Assembly: GCF_016820555.1 (NCBI RefSeq)
Contig: NZ_JADHDW010000001.1
Coordinates: 186,001-250,000 of the forward strand
Direction: 5' to 3'
Origin: Bacillus sp. REN10
GTDB taxonomy: Bacteria; Bacillota; Bacilli; Bacillales; Domibacillaceae
DNA: 64,000 nt
The notes beneath the pieces are model-generated. The model saw only the letters and a list, made by a program, of their open reading frames with translations, ran no database searches and was not told the DNA's origin. Position numbers and translations under genes: made by a program. Numbering within the stretch: position 1 is the first letter of the stretch; each line of letters starts with the position of its first letter. This document shows positions 43,846-53,354 of this stretch, one piece after another.

Positions 43846-45189
43846 GTGCATATTATTGTGGTGGGACTGAACTACAAAACGGCCCCAGTGGAGATAAGAG
43901 AACGGTTATCTTTTAATGACTCTGATTTGGAGAAAGCGATGTCAGAGCTTCAAAATCAAAAAAGCATTTTAGAAAATGTGATTTTGTCTACTTGTAACCG
44001 GACAGAAATTTATGCGGTCGTCGATCAACTCCATACAGGGCGATATTACATTAAAGATTTTTTATCAAAATGGTTTAAGATTGAAAAGGAAGAGTTTACA
44101 CCTTTTCTATTTATTTATGAGCAAGAAGCAGCTGTTGAGCATTTGTTTAAAGTAGCGAGCGGATTAAACTCAATGGTGCTTGGCGAGACGCAAATTCTTG
44201 GACAAGTGCGCTCGAGCTTTTTGCGCGGTCAAGAAATTGCGTCTACTGGTACGGTATTTAACCATTTATTCAAACAAGTGATCACGTTAGCGAAAAAAGC
44301 GCATGCCGAAACGGATATTGGTGCCAATGCTGTATCTGTCAGCTATGCGGCTGTGGAGTTGGCGAAAAAGATTTTTGGAAATTTACAAGGAAAGCATGTG
44401 CTTGTTGTCGGAGCGGGAAAGATGGGCGAGCTGGCTATTCAAAACCTGCATGGCAGCGGTGCAACGAAAGTGACGGTCATCAATCGAACGTTTGAAAAGG
44501 CGGCCGTATTAGCAGAACGTTTTGATGGAGATGCCAAAACGTTACAGGAGTTGCAATGCGCGTTAGTGGAGGCGGACATTTTAATCAGCTCAACCGGATC
44601 CAAAGATTATGTAATTACAAAAGAAAGAATGGCTATTGTGGAAAAGATGCGTAAAGGCAAACCATTGTTTATGGTGGATATTGCTGTTCCGCGCGATCTT
44701 GACCCTGCAATTTCTGAACTCGACAGTGTGTTCTTATATGATATTGATGATCTTGAAGGAATTGTACAAGCCAATCTTGCGGAGCGTCAAAAAGCAGCGG
44801 AAAAAATTGAGCTGATGATTGAACGTGAAATTGTGGCATTTAATGATTGGATCAATATGCTTGGCATCGTTCCAGTGATTTCTGCTCTTCGTCAGAAAGC
44901 GCTCTCTATTCAAGCGGAAACGATGGAAAGCATCGAACGAAAAATGCCGAATTTAACGGATCGTGAACGGAAAGTATTGAGCAAGCATACGAAAAGTATT
45001 GTGAATCAAATGCTCAAGGATCCGATCTCACAAGCAAAAGAATTGGCGGGAGATAAGAAGGCCGCTGAAAAATTAGAGCTGTTTATGCAAATCTTCAATA
45101 TCGAACAAGAAGTAGAGGAACAAAAGCAGGCAAAAGTCGCAGAACAACGCGTTCAAGTAGCACAAGCAAAGCCTTTATTCCAAGTGTAA
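43846..45189 (+). CDS. hemA: Glutamyl-tRNA reductase
   Basis: First committed step of C5 haem synthesis: reduces Glu-tRNA to glutamate-1-semialdehyde. 447 residues starting with GTG. The catalytic-Cys region [12 protein letters not shown] lies near residues 48-59. [18 protein letters not shown] and the NADPH-binding [11 protein letters not shown] follow, and the C-terminal dimerisation helix is extended by a Gln/Glu/Lys tail. It heads the hemA-hemX-hemC-hemD-hemB-hemL cluster. Confidence 0.97.
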   Translation: MHIIVVGLNYKTAPVEIRERLSFNDSDLEKAMSELQNQKSILENVILSTCNRTEIYAVVDQLHTGRYYIKDFLSKWFKIEKEEFTPFLFIYEQEAAVEHLFKVASGLNSMVLGETQILGQVRSSFLRGQEIASTGTVFNHLFKQVITLAKKAHAETDIGANAVSVSYAAVELAKKIFGNLQGKHVLVVGAGKMGELAIQNLHGSGATKVTVINRTFEKAAVLAERFDGDAKTLQELQCALVEADILISSTGSKDYVITKERMAIVEKMRKGKPLFMVDIAVPRDLDPAISELDSVFLYDIDDLEGIVQANLAERQKAAEKIELMIEREIVAFNDWINMLGIVPVISALRQKALSIQAETMESIERKMPNLTDRERKVLSKHTKSIVNQMLKDPISQAKELAGDKKAAEKLELFMQIFNIEQEVEEQKQAKVAEQRVQVAQAKPLFQV

Positions 45190-45202
45190 GTGAGGTTGCA
45201 CG

Positions 45203-46039
45203 ATGTTATTTGAACAAGAAATGACAAGAATACATGAACTGATGGTCATTTTATATGCAGCAAGTATCATGTTCTATTTCATTGACTTTTTAAATCAAAA
45301 CAAGAAGGCGAATCAAATCGCCTTCTCGATGTTATCGATTGTTTGGGTACTTCAAACAATCTTTTTATTTCTTTATATGAAGCAGACTGGTCGATTCCCT
45401 GTGCTTACCCTTTTTGAAGGGCTTTATTTTTATGCCTGGATATTGATTACGTTGTCATTGGTGATGAACCGACTGCTGAGAATGGATTTTATGGTGTTTT
45501 TCACGAATGTGATTGGCTTCGTTATTATGGCGATCCATACATTTGCGCCTGTGCAAGTAGAGTCCCAAGCGATGGCGGAAAAGCTTGTGTCTGAGCTGTT
45601 ATTTATTCATATTACAATGGCAATCCTTTCTTATGGGGCCTTTTCCTTATCGTTTATTTTTTCTTTGCTTTACTTGCTGCAGTACAGGCTGCTCAAAATG
45701 AAAAAATGGAGCCAGCGTCTTTGGCGGATTGGCGATTTACAGAAGCTGGCGAAGCTCTCTTATATTTTTAATGCGACCGGAGTGCCGATTTTGTTGTTAA
45801 GCCTTATTTTAGGGCTAACTTGGAAAGTGATGAAGCTTCCGGATGTCAGCTGGTTTGATGTGAAAATCGTCGCTTCATTAGTATTGTTAACGATCTATAG
45901 TATATTCCTATACTTAAAAGTCCGACGGGGAGTGTATGATAAAACATTAGCGCAATTAAACTGCGCGGCTTTTTTAATCGTATTAATTAATTTCTTCCTA
46001 GTGAGTCGATTTTCATCGTTTCACTTTTGGTATGCATAA
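45203..46039 (+). CDS. hemX: HemX membrane protein (cytochrome c assembly-like), regulator of HemA
   Basis: 278 residues with about eight hydrophobic helices. It belongs to the CcmC/CcsA-like assembly family, and the conserved FEGLYFYAW and SYGAFSLSF stretches are visible. In B. subtilis HemX lowers the cellular amount of HemA and so limits haem synthesis. It lies 13 bp after hemA and 15 bp before hemC. Confidence 0.93.
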   Translation: MLFEQEMTRIHELMVILYAASIMFYFIDFLNQNKKANQIAFSMLSIVWVLQTIFLFLYMKQTGRFPVLTLFEGLYFYAWILITLSLVMNRLLRMDFMVFFTNVIGFVIMAIHTFAPVQVESQAMAEKLVSELLFIHITMAILSYGAFSLSFIFSLLYLLQYRLLKMKKWSQRLWRIGDLQKLAKLSYIFNATGVPILLLSLILGLTWKVMKLPDVSWFDVKIVASLVLLTIYSIFLYLKVRRGVYDKTLAQLNCAAFLIVLINFFLVSRFSSFHFWYA

Positions 46040-46054
46040 AGGTAGGAGAATAAA

Positions 46055-46984
46055 ATGAGAAAGATTATTGTTGGTTCACGAAGAAGTAAACTAGCGTTAA
46101 CACAAACCAATTGGGTCATCGCTCAATTAAGAAAGATCAACGCTGATTACGATTTTGAAGTGAAAGAGATCGTGACGAAAGGGGATCGTATTTTAGATGT
46201 GACCCTTTCAAAAGTTGGCGGGAAAGGCTTGTTCGTAAAAGAGATTGAGCAAGCGATGCTCGATAAAGAGATTGATATCGCTGTACATAGTATGAAGGAT
46301 ATGCCAGCTGTGTTGCCTGAAGGGTTAACGATCGGCTGTATTCCAGTACGCGAGGATCATCGCGATGCCTTTATTTCTAAAGGACATATTAAGCTGGCTG
46401 ATATGCCGGCAGGTGCAGTTGTTGGTACGAGCAGCCTTCGACGAAGTGCGCAAATTTTAGCTGTTCGTCCTGATTTAGAAATTAAATGGATTCGCGGAAA
46501 CATCGATACACGCCTAGCGAAGTTAGAAACAGAGGAATATGACGCGATTATTTTAGCGGCGGCTGGTCTTGCACGTATGGGCTGGTCTTCTGATATCGTC
46601 ACTGAATTCCTTGATACCGAGCTATGTGTCCCAGCTGTCGGACAAGGGGCTTTAGCGATTGAGTGTCGCGAGGCTGACGAAGAAGTTCTAGAGTTACTTG
46701 CAGCATTTACTTCACAGGAGACGAAGCAAACGGTAGAAGCAGAAAGAGCGTTTCTTCATCAAATGGAAGGTGGCTGTCAAGTGCCGATTGCTGGATTTGC
46801 GACGATCGAAGGCGATGAAACACAATTAACGGCTTTAGTTGCTTCCCCAGATGGAAAGACGATTTTCAAAGAAGTGGTTAAAGGAAAAGATCCTCAAGCG
46901 GTTGGGGAACAAGCAGCGGCCCTTTTAAGTGAACGTGGAGCGAAGAAGCTCATTGAGGACGTGAAAGCGGAGCTGGATGCGTAA
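46055..46984 (+). CDS. hemC: Hydroxymethylbilane synthase (porphobilinogen deaminase)
   Basis: Polymerises four porphobilinogens to hydroxymethylbilane on a dipyrromethane cofactor. 309 residues. [14 protein letters not shown] at the N-terminus, [11 protein letters not shown] and the Asp-containing [10 protein letters not shown] (catalytic), [10 protein letters not shown], and the cofactor cysteine in [12 protein letters not shown] near residue 242 are all present. hemD follows immediately. Confidence 0.97.
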   Translation: MRKIIVGSRRSKLALTQTNWVIAQLRKINADYDFEVKEIVTKGDRILDVTLSKVGGKGLFVKEIEQAMLDKEIDIAVHSMKDMPAVLPEGLTIGCIPVREDHRDAFISKGHIKLADMPAGAVVGTSSLRRSAQILAVRPDLEIKWIRGNIDTRLAKLETEEYDAIILAAAGLARMGWSSDIVTEFLDTELCVPAVGQGALAIECREADEEVLELLAAFTSQETKQTVEAERAFLHQMEGGCQVPIAGFATIEGDETQLTALVASPDGKTIFKEVVKGKDPQAVGEQAAALLSERGAKKLIEDVKAELDA

Positions 46985-47764
46985 ATGACAGTCCGTCTGC
47001 CGCTCGGTAATAAACGTATTTTAGTGACACGTCCAAGAGGACAAGCGGCCCCATTTATTGATAAAATAAAAGCAGCCGGGGGAATAGCCTATGCTGTTCC
47101 CTTGATTGCTTTTCGGGCAGTTCAAGCTCCGAATGAAGCGATCGTTGTTAGCAAGCTATATACATATGATTGGATTGTGTTAACGAGTAAAAACGGCGTC
47201 GATTTTTTCTTTCAGCAGCTGGAAAAAATGGGCGTTGATCGCAAGCGGATTTCCGCTCGCTTTGTTGCAATTGGCACGAAAACAGCCGCTGTATTGCAGG
47301 AATATGGCTTTCAAGCGGATTATATTCCGGAAAAATTTTCTGCCGATCAATTGGCAAAAGAGATTGAACTAGGACTTTTTCAAGCACAGAACGTTCTTAT
47401 TCCTAAAGGGAATCTCGCTAGAACAACGATTGCTGAGGCGCTTCGAAAACAAGGTGCACAGGTAGAGGAGTGGATCGTATACGAAACCTTTTTTCCTAAA
47501 GAGGAAAAAAGCCGTCTCCTTCAGCTTTTGCAAAGCGAGCGGCTAGATGTGATTACGTTTACGAGTCCATCAGCTGTTCGCCATTTTATGAATGCGATCG
47601 AAGAAGCAAATCTTTCGCTATCAGCGGTGATTGCCTGCATTGGACCAGTGACAGAAGCAGTAGTAAAGAAATTTGGTCTTTCCGTCTCGATTTGTCCAGA
47701 GGAATATACGATCGAAGCATTGATTGAAGAAATGGCTCAATACTTCAGAAAGGAAGAGGAATAA
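46985..47764 (+). CDS. hemD: Uroporphyrinogen-III synthase
   Basis: 259 residues, a poorly conserved family. The N-terminal [18 protein letters not shown], the mid segment [15 protein letters not shown] and the C-terminal [14 protein letters not shown] and [14 protein letters not shown] are the recognisable landmarks of the two-lobed fold. It closes the linear tetrapyrrole with ring-D inversion. The start abuts the hemC stop, and the stop overlaps the hemB start. Confidence 0.95.
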   Translation: MTVRLPLGNKRILVTRPRGQAAPFIDKIKAAGGIAYAVPLIAFRAVQAPNEAIVVSKLYTYDWIVLTSKNGVDFFFQQLEKMGVDRKRISARFVAIGTKTAAVLQEYGFQADYIPEKFSADQLAKEIELGLFQAQNVLIPKGNLARTTIAEALRKQGAQVEEWIVYETFFPKEEKSRLLQLLQSERLDVITFTSPSAVRHFMNAIEEANLSLSAVIACIGPVTEAVVKKFGLSVSICPEEYTIEALIEEMAQYFRKEEE

Positions 47765-48738
47765 TGGAATTACAATTTACACGTCATCGTCGTTTGCGAC
47801 AATCAGCAAATATGCGCGCCCTTGTTCGTGAAACGGTGCTTCAAAAAGAAGATTTAATTTACCCGCTATTTATTGTTGAGGGAGAAAACATTAAACATGA
47901 AGTATCCTCGATGCCAGGCGTGTTCCAACTATCCCTGGATCGTTTGCACGAAGAAATGGATGAAATCGTTTCTCTCGGTATTAAGTCGGTCATTTTATTC
48001 GGTGTACCTCATGAAAAAGATGCAACAGGAACAGGTGCTTATCACTCTCACGGGATTGTGCAGCAGGCGACTCGCGTGATTAAAGAACAATATTCAGAGA
48101 TGATCGTAATTGCAGATACATGTCTTTGTGAATATACCGATCATGGCCACTGTGGTGTGATTGAAGGCGGAAAAGTATTAAACGACCCATCCCTTGATTT
48201 ATTAGCGAAAACAGCCGTTAGTCAAGCGGAAGCGGGAGCTGATATTATTGCTCCTTCTAACATGATGGATGGATTTGTCGCTGCTATTCGCAAGGGGCTA
48301 GATGAGGCTGGCTATACGGATGTGCCAATCATGTCTTATGCCGTGAAATACGCTTCAAGTTTTTACGGACCCTTCCGCGATGCGGCCGATTCAACACCGC
48401 AATTTGGTGACCGGAAAACGTATCAAATGGACCCAGCCAATCGCCGGGAAGCACTGCGTGAAGCCCAATCCGATATGGAAGAAGGCGCTGATTTCTTAAT
48501 CGTGAAGCCTGCCCTTTCTTATTTGGACATTATTCGCGATGTGCGCAATCATTTCAATGCACCCGTTGTTGCTTACAATGTCAGTGGAGAGTATTCCATG
48601 GTGAAAGCTGCAGCGTTAAATGGCTGGATTGATGAAAAAGCAGTGGTCATGGAGAAATTAACAAGTATGAAACGAGCAGGATCTGATTTAATCATTACTT
48701 ATTTTGCAAAAGATGTAGCCCGTTGGCTGAGCGAATAA
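47764..48738 (+). CDS. hemB: Delta-aminolevulinic acid dehydratase (porphobilinogen synthase)
   Basis: Condenses two aminolevulinates to porphobilinogen. 324 residues. The zinc-site cysteines lie in [14 protein letters not shown] near residues 119-132. The active-site lysines are in [20 protein letters not shown] and in [14 protein letters not shown]. The Arg/Asp surfaces look typical. The ATG overlaps the hemD stop. Confidence 0.97.
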   Translation: MELQFTRHRRLRQSANMRALVRETVLQKEDLIYPLFIVEGENIKHEVSSMPGVFQLSLDRLHEEMDEIVSLGIKSVILFGVPHEKDATGTGAYHSHGIVQQATRVIKEQYSEMIVIADTCLCEYTDHGHCGVIEGGKVLNDPSLDLLAKTAVSQAEAGADIIAPSNMMDGFVAAIRKGLDEAGYTDVPIMSYAVKYASSFYGPFRDAADSTPQFGDRKTYQMDPANRREALREAQSDMEEGADFLIVKPALSYLDIIRDVRNHFNAPVVAYNVSGEYSMVKAAALNGWIDEKAVVMEKLTSMKRAGSDLIITYFAKDVARWLSE

Positions 48739-48754
48739 AAGGGGGAAATGATCA

Positions 48755-50044
48755 ATGCGTTCGTATGAAAAGTCGAAGCAAGCATATAAAGAAGCAGTCA
48801 AATTAATGCCGGGCGGAGTGAATAGTCCAGTCCGTGCATTCAAATCAGTGAATATGGATCCGATTTTTATGGAACGGGGCAAAGGATCGAAAATTTATGA
48901 TATCGATGGCAATGAATACATTGATTACGTGCTCTCTTGGGGGCCGCTTATTTTAGGTCATAGCAATGACGAAGTAGTAGAAGGGTTGAAGAAGACAGCT
49001 GAAACAGGTACAAGCTTCGGAGCCTCGACATTAGTTGAAAATGAATTAGCGAAGCTTGTCATTGAGCGTGTGCCATCGATTGAAGTGGTTCGCATGGTTT
49101 CTTCAGGAACAGAAGCGACGATGAGTGCGCTTCGCCTTGCTCGCGGATTCACTGGCCGAAATAAGATTTTAAAATTTGAAGGCTGCTATCATGGTCATGG
49201 AGATTCCCTATTAATTAAAGCAGGCTCAGGAGTCGCTACATTAGGTCTGCCAGACAGCCCAGGTGTTCCTGAAGGAGTCGCAAAAAATACGGTGACAGTT
49301 CCTTATAATGACCTTGATGGCGTCAAATATGCCTTTGAACAATACGGAGAGGATATTGCTTGTATTATTGTTGAACCAGTTGCTGGAAACATGGGGGTTG
49401 TTCCTCCGCAGCCTGGCTTCCTTCAAGGGCTTCGTGACATTACAGAGCAATACGGCGCACTGTTAATTTTCGATGAAGTGATGACGGGCTTCCGTGTAGG
49501 CTATAACTGCGGACAAGGTTATTTCGGTGTGACACCAGATTTGACATGCTTAGGAAAAGTTATAGGCGGCGGTTTACCAGTCGGTGCATTCGGTGGACGA
49601 GCAGATATTATGGAAAAAATCGCTCCAAGCGGTCCAATTTATCAAGCGGGCACACTTTCTGGAAACCCGATGGCGATGACAGCTGGCTTAGAAACGCTTC
49701 GTCAATTAACACCAGAAACGTATGATGAGTTTATTCGCAAAGCTGATCTTTTAGAAAAAGGGCTATCTGAAGCAGCAGAAAAACACGGTATCCCTTATAC
49801 AATTAATCGCGCAGGTTCGATGATCGGTATTTTCTTTACAAATGAAGACGTCATTAACTATGAAACAGCGAAAACATCTGATTTACAATTGTTTGCTGAG
49901 TATTATAAAGAAATGGCCAATGAAGGAATTTTCCTTCCTCCTTCTCAATTTGAAGGGTTATTCTTATCAACTGCTCATACAGATGAAGATATTGAGAAGA
50001 CGATTGCCGCGGCAGAAAAAGCATTTAGTAAACTGAAAAAATAA
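48755..50044 (+). CDS. hemL: Glutamate-1-semialdehyde 2,1-aminomutase
   Basis: PLP enzyme giving 5-aminolevulinate. 429 residues. [15 protein letters not shown] at the N-terminus, [17 protein letters not shown], the gating [20 protein letters not shown] for the PLP-ring Asp, and the PLP lysine in [18 protein letters not shown] near residue 268 are all clear. It ends the hem operon; a dyad follows at 50064-50138, then a sigma-E promoter for spoVID. Confidence 0.97.
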   Translation: MRSYEKSKQAYKEAVKLMPGGVNSPVRAFKSVNMDPIFMERGKGSKIYDIDGNEYIDYVLSWGPLILGHSNDEVVEGLKKTAETGTSFGASTLVENELAKLVIERVPSIEVVRMVSSGTEATMSALRLARGFTGRNKILKFEGCYHGHGDSLLIKAGSGVATLGLPDSPGVPEGVAKNTVTVPYNDLDGVKYAFEQYGEDIACIIVEPVAGNMGVVPPQPGFLQGLRDITEQYGALLIFDEVMTGFRVGYNCGQGYFGVTPDLTCLGKVIGGGLPVGAFGGRADIMEKIAPSGPIYQAGTLSGNPMAMTAGLETLRQLTPETYDEFIRKADLLEKGLSEAAEKHGIPYTINRAGSMIGIFFTNEDVINYETAKTSDLQLFAEYYKEMANEGIFLPPSQFEGLFLSTAHTDEDIEKTIAAAEKAFSKLKK

Positions 50045-50063
50045 TCATTTTTAGGGTTGTTTT

Positions 50064-50138
50064 CAATCAAAATTAGGAAGTAAGGAGAAATGAATTCTCT
50101 TTATATACGACCTATTTTGATTGGGAGCATCCCTTTTT
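50064..50138 (+). terminator. Terminator region of the hem operon
   Basis: CAATCAAAATTAGG (50064-50077) pairs with CCTATTTTGATTG (50111-50123, one bulge), enclosing GAGAA/TTCTC. A short GGG-AGCAT-CCC hairpin and TTTTT follow. Confidence 0.7.
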
Positions 50139-50176
50139 CTTTTTCCATTGGAAAGGAAGATCTACGGTAAGAAAAA

Positions 50177-50205
50177 GCATATTCCCTTTTTCAAAAGCAT
50201 ACATT
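50177..50205 (+). promoter_or_regulatory. Sigma-E promoter of spoVID
   Basis: GCATATT (-35, 50177-50183) and CATACATT (-10, 50198-50205) are 14 bp apart, an excellent match to the mother-cell sigma-E consensus. The predicted start point (~50212) falls just inside the mini-element copy B, which begins at 50209. Confidence 0.8.
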
Positions 50206-50208
50206 CGA

Positions 50209-50361
50209 ATAAAGTGAAACTTCAATCAGTGGGGGTTTTCTTTATCCCCACTGATTGTTAGTTGAACGGATCGGGCGTTTACGGGCTGTTGATCCCCCAC
50301 CTACACGTCTGCGATTCTTTCGCCATGTTGAGGTGGGGGTCTTACAGCCCGTTAATGCGGG
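50209..50361 (-). mobile_element. IS200/IS605-type palindromic mini-element, copy B (in the spoVID leader)
   Basis: 153 bp, the reverse-oriented near-copy of 31731-31884, with the same ends and both long hairpins. On its own strand it is preceded by TTCAT and has no target duplication. It lies 3 bp downstream of the sigma-E -10 element and 60 bp before the spoVID start. Transcription of spoVID must therefore run through it antisense. Confidence 0.85.
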
Positions 50362-50421
50362 ATGAAGAGAACGTTATGAAGTATGAGATGAAAGCTGCAT
50401 TTAGTGGAAGGAGGAATAAGC

Positions 50422-51552
50422 GTGACTTCTCAAGATCAGTCGTATTTACGATTTTCTCTAGAAGAAACGATTCGATTTGATAGCGGACAGGAGGTAGAGG
50501 AGTTATATTCTATTTCCCTTGATCCCCAAATACAAATGGAGGAGCAGGATCAGTTTATCCGCCTGTACGGATGTCTTGAGCTTTCTGGAGAATATCAGCC
50601 AGCTATGGCAGAGGAAAAAGAAGATGAGCACAACTTGCCGATTAAGTACGTTCAGCAAGTGTTGGAGCGAAGTGAATATGAATGTGAGTTCTTTCATGAA
50701 TTTCCTATTGATATTACGATACCGAAAAACCGGATTGAACGGCTAGAGGAAGTAGAAATTTATATTGATTCTTTTGATTACGCTCTTCCTCAAAAAGGGG
50801 ATTTAAAGCTGACCGTCGATTTATCCATCTCCGGCATTTATGGAGAGCAGCAAACGCATAGACCGTTAGAAACGGAAGAAATAGAAGAAATAGAAGAATT
50901 TGTTGATGAGGAACCATTAGAGTCCATTGACTTACAAGAGGTCAAACAAGAGCAAGACAGTGTCGATGAGCTTCAGCAAGAAGTGGAGGAAATAGAAGAA
51001 GAGCTGGAATTTTCAATGGTCACACTCGATTTAGAACCGATCGCTAATGTAACAGATGAAGAAGAAGAAGACTTTTCTGTAGAGGTCAAAAGAAAGCCAG
51101 ATGAGTGGGAAGAAGAGAAAAAACCATCATTTGTGGCAGCCATTGAAAAAAGAAATGAGGAGGAAGAATTCCAGCAAGTAGAAAACAGCGAAATCACGGC
51201 AGAAGAGAATATGGAGAATCATAGTCCAATGATGAACGAAGAGATGGAGAGTGGTGAGTTAGTAGAAAGCAAAGAGGAAGCACCAGCACCTGAGCCGAAA
51301 AAGAAAAAATCATTTGGCTTCAAACAAACAGAGACGATGTCGTTAGCTGATTTTTTTGCCAGAAAAGAAGAGGATGAATCAGTGACTTGGAAGATCTGCC
51401 TTGTGCAAAAAGAGGATACGCTACAAAAGTTGGCGGAGCGCTACGGATTGTTAGTGTCTGAGATTGTAAAGGAGAATAAATTAGAGGCGAACCAAACGAT
51501 TACAGAAGGCCAGGTGCTCTACATTCCGAGCCATGAGCAGGCCAGAAAATAA
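50422..51552 (+). CDS. spoVID: Spore coat encasement/morphogenetic protein SpoVID
   Basis: 376 residues from GTG 50422 (AAGGAGG 7 nt upstream; GTG 50404 is in frame but upstream of the site). The N-terminal domain YLRFSLEETIRFDSGQEVEEL is the SpoVID signature. A very acidic, Glu-rich low-complexity middle (residues ~150-300) follows, then a KKKKSFGFKQTETMSLADFF linker and a C-terminal LysM domain (KEDTLQKLAERYGL ... LYIP) for binding the spore surface. It works with SpoIVA and SafA to wrap the coat around the forespore. The mini-element upstream alters its leader. Confidence 0.95.
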   Translation: MTSQDQSYLRFSLEETIRFDSGQEVEELYSISLDPQIQMEEQDQFIRLYGCLELSGEYQPAMAEEKEDEHNLPIKYVQQVLERSEYECEFFHEFPIDITIPKNRIERLEEVEIYIDSFDYALPQKGDLKLTVDLSISGIYGEQQTHRPLETEEIEEIEEFVDEEPLESIDLQEVKQEQDSVDELQQEVEEIEEELEFSMVTLDLEPIANVTDEEEEDFSVEVKRKPDEWEEEKKPSFVAAIEKRNEEEEFQQVENSEITAEENMENHSPMMNEEMESGELVESKEEAPAPEPKKKKSFGFKQTETMSLADFFARKEEDESVTWKICLVQKEDTLQKLAERYGLLVSEIVKENKLEANQTITEGQVLYIPSHEQARK

Positions 51553-51558
51553 ATAGTC

Positions 51559-51590
51559 TGGCTGTCTCATGGTGGGACAGCCTTACTTTT
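51559..51590 (+). terminator. Hairpin between spoVID and ysxE
   Basis: GGCTGTC and GGACAGCC pair around a 7-nt loop, then TTACTTTT; a weak terminator or attenuator. Confidence 0.55.
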
Positions 51591-51601
51591 GGATAAAGCG
51601 G

Positions 51602-52612
51602 GTGAAGAAGGTGGAACAGCCCTTTTCAGAAGTGTGGAAACAGTATGGTCTGCAGCCGGAATATATGGAATCCTTTGGCCGCATTCAAAAGCTATATACG
51701 GACAAAGGGAATTTTGCTTTAAAAAGAATACCAGCGACTCGCGGGATGTCTTTTCTTCCGAGCATGCAGCGATTGTATCAATCAGGCTATCATCATTTCG
51801 CGCCTGTGTACCCGGCGTTAGATGGTCGCTACGGCATTCTCGAAGGACAGCATATTTATTATTTAATGCCATGGATTGAGGGAAGGAATGAGAGGGATAC
51901 CATTTTAAAAGATAAGCAAATGTTAAGAGAAGCAGCTAGACTACACTTATTATCTTCAAAAGAAATAGAGGTGGATCCAAAGGAAAGGCTTGAACATTAT
52001 GAGCAGATGAAAAACATATGGGAGCGACAAGAAGAACAATTAGAACAATATATCACTTTAGCGGAAAAAGAGACGTATATGTCTCCTTTTAGTTTGCAAT
52101 ATGGAATATATTATCACGATGTGGCGATGGCATACTTTTACGCTAAGGAGAAGTTGAAAGAGTGGATAGAGGAAACGAAAGAACATAAAAAGGCTCGCAC
52201 CGTTCAAGTGCATGGGAATCTGTCATTGGACCATTTTATTTTAGATCATCATGGCACCGGTTATTTTATTAATTTAGAGAAATCTCGACCAGCGACACCC
52301 ATTCATGATCTTGTGCCGTACTTTGCGGATTCTTTGACTACTTTCCCAAAGAAGGTAGAGGCAGAAATTGAGCAGTTCGCTCATTACACGCAATACTTCC
52401 CTTTAAAGAAGGAAGAAAAATTATTATTTCATAGTTACTTGGCCTACCCAGGAGCGATCTATCAAACGGTTTCATCCTACTTTACTCATTCTAGAAAACA
52501 CAATGAGTATCAATTCACTCAGCGGCTGCAGCAGCAATATTGGCAGTTGAAAAACAGTGAATCCTTTCTTGTTCATCTCGATTCCAACAATAGCGGGGGA
52601 CTGTCATCGTAG
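51602..52612 (+). CDS. ysxE: Spore coat protein YsxE (CotS/kinase-like fold)
   Basis: About 336 residues from GTG 51602 (GGAT 7 nt upstream; the frame is open from 51569). The sequence follows the aminoglycoside-phosphotransferase/CotS family: FALKRIPATRG near the N-terminus (ATP-lysine-like), YYLMPWIEGR hinge, QVHGNLSLDHFIL in place of the catalytic HGD loop, and FINLEKSRPATPIHDLVPYF. The catalytic Asp appears replaced (HGN), as in pseudokinase-like coat proteins. It pairs with spoVID as in B. subtilis. Confidence 0.9.
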   Translation: MKKVEQPFSEVWKQYGLQPEYMESFGRIQKLYTDKGNFALKRIPATRGMSFLPSMQRLYQSGYHHFAPVYPALDGRYGILEGQHIYYLMPWIEGRNERDTILKDKQMLREAARLHLLSSKEIEVDPKERLEHYEQMKNIWERQEEQLEQYITLAEKETYMSPFSLQYGIYYHDVAMAYFYAKEKLKEWIEETKEHKKARTVQVHGNLSLDHFILDHHGTGYFINLEKSRPATPIHDLVPYFADSLTTFPKKVEAEIEQFAHYTQYFPLKKEEKLLFHSYLAYPGAIYQTVSSYFTHSRKHNEYQFTQRLQQQYWQLKNSESFLVHLDSNNSGGLSS

Positions 52613-52646
52613 GCGGAGCGGCTCTGTGCGACGGAGACAGTCCCAT
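52599..52646 (+). terminator. Long hairpin overlapping the ysxE stop
   Basis: GGGACTGTC pairs with GACAGTCCC around a partly paired loop of ~29 nt. There is no strong T-run. Confidence 0.6.
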
Positions 52647-52660
52647 TGTTCATGGCAGGC

Positions 52661-52852
52661 TTAAATCCATTCGAGATAAAGAGCAATGGCCAGCAAAATA
52701 AAAATGGCCAGCAAAATAACATCAAAAGTAGTCGGGAAAAAAAGAGTTCGAATTCCTTGGAAAATACAAAAGGGAATCGCTAACTGTGAACAGATGGCCC
52801 GGCACTTCCGCAGCCAAGGAGGAAGGGTATATGGGTTGTATCGTCTTCTCAT
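52661..52852 (-). CDS. Small membrane protein of unknown family
   Basis: 63 residues from ATG 52852 (AGGTGG 5 nt upstream; ATG 52855 is an alternative, and the frame is open to 52933). A basic, Pro/Tyr-rich N-terminus (MRRRYNPYTLPPW) is followed by a segment beginning CIFQGIRTLFFPTTFDV and a C-terminal hydrophobic helix ending ALYLEWI. The conserved look of the FFPTTFDV stretch suggests a true gene. It is transcribed away from valS, towards ysxE. Confidence 0.65.
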   Translation of the reverse strand: MRRRYNPYTLPPWLRKCRAICSQLAIPFCIFQGIRTLFFPTTFDVILLAIFILLAIALYLEWI

Positions 52853-53023
52853 CATTACCACCTGCTTCTTCCTTTTTATTGTTGGCTTTGTTAAATAGCA
52901 AGATGGACTTTCGATTAGGTGAGTTTCGTTCAAATGAATTCACTACTTAACATCGCCTTATTATTAGCATATGAAAAAAAGTGAGCGTTCGTGAGTAAAT
53001 CTGAAAAATCAGGGCAATAATGA

Positions 53024-53051
53024 TTGACGAAAACGCCTGTTTTTCGATAAT
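53024..53051 (+). promoter_or_regulatory. valS promoter
   Basis: TTGACG (53024-53029) and GATAAT (53046-53051), 16-bp spacer, directly upstream of the T-box leader. Confidence 0.7.
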
Positions 53052-53059
53052 ATATGAAT

Positions 53060-53322
53060 GATACGAAAAAGCAAAGACCGGGAAGAGTATGATGAACGGC
53101 ACGTCTTGCAGAGAGGAAAATTCATGGCTGAGAAATTTTCCGACAAGCCCCATCAGAAAGTCGCCCGCGAGCTGCTTCTGTGAACGTTGTAAGTAGCAGA
53201 AGCCGGTTACCAGCCGTTACTGGATTGAGAGCCGAATGTGCCTGCAAAGCCATTCGTGAAAAAAGGTGGCACCGCGAACAACTCCTTCGTCCTTTTGGCG
53301 ATAGGGGTTTTTTTGTGGTTAA
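53060..53322 (+). promoter_or_regulatory. T-box riboswitch of valS
   Basis: A ~260-nt structured leader. The antiterminator T-box AGGTGGCACCGCG is at 53264-53276, followed by the competing terminator (AACTCCTTCGTCC / GGCGATAGGGGTT, then seven T, to ~53322). Stem I can be drawn from GATG to CATC with GGAAAATT/AATTTTCC at its top. A GTC valine codon at 53103-53105 is the candidate specifier. Uncharged tRNA-Val is expected to prevent termination and raise ValS. Confidence 0.9.
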
Positions 53323-53354
53323 AAAGCAGGCTGCAAATAAAGGAGGACTATGGA

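Noticed and set aside
53238-53354. N-terminal extension of ValS from the upstream ATG
   Set aside because: It lies inside the T-box antiterminator/terminator; the AGGAGG site and family N-terminus place the start at 53355.
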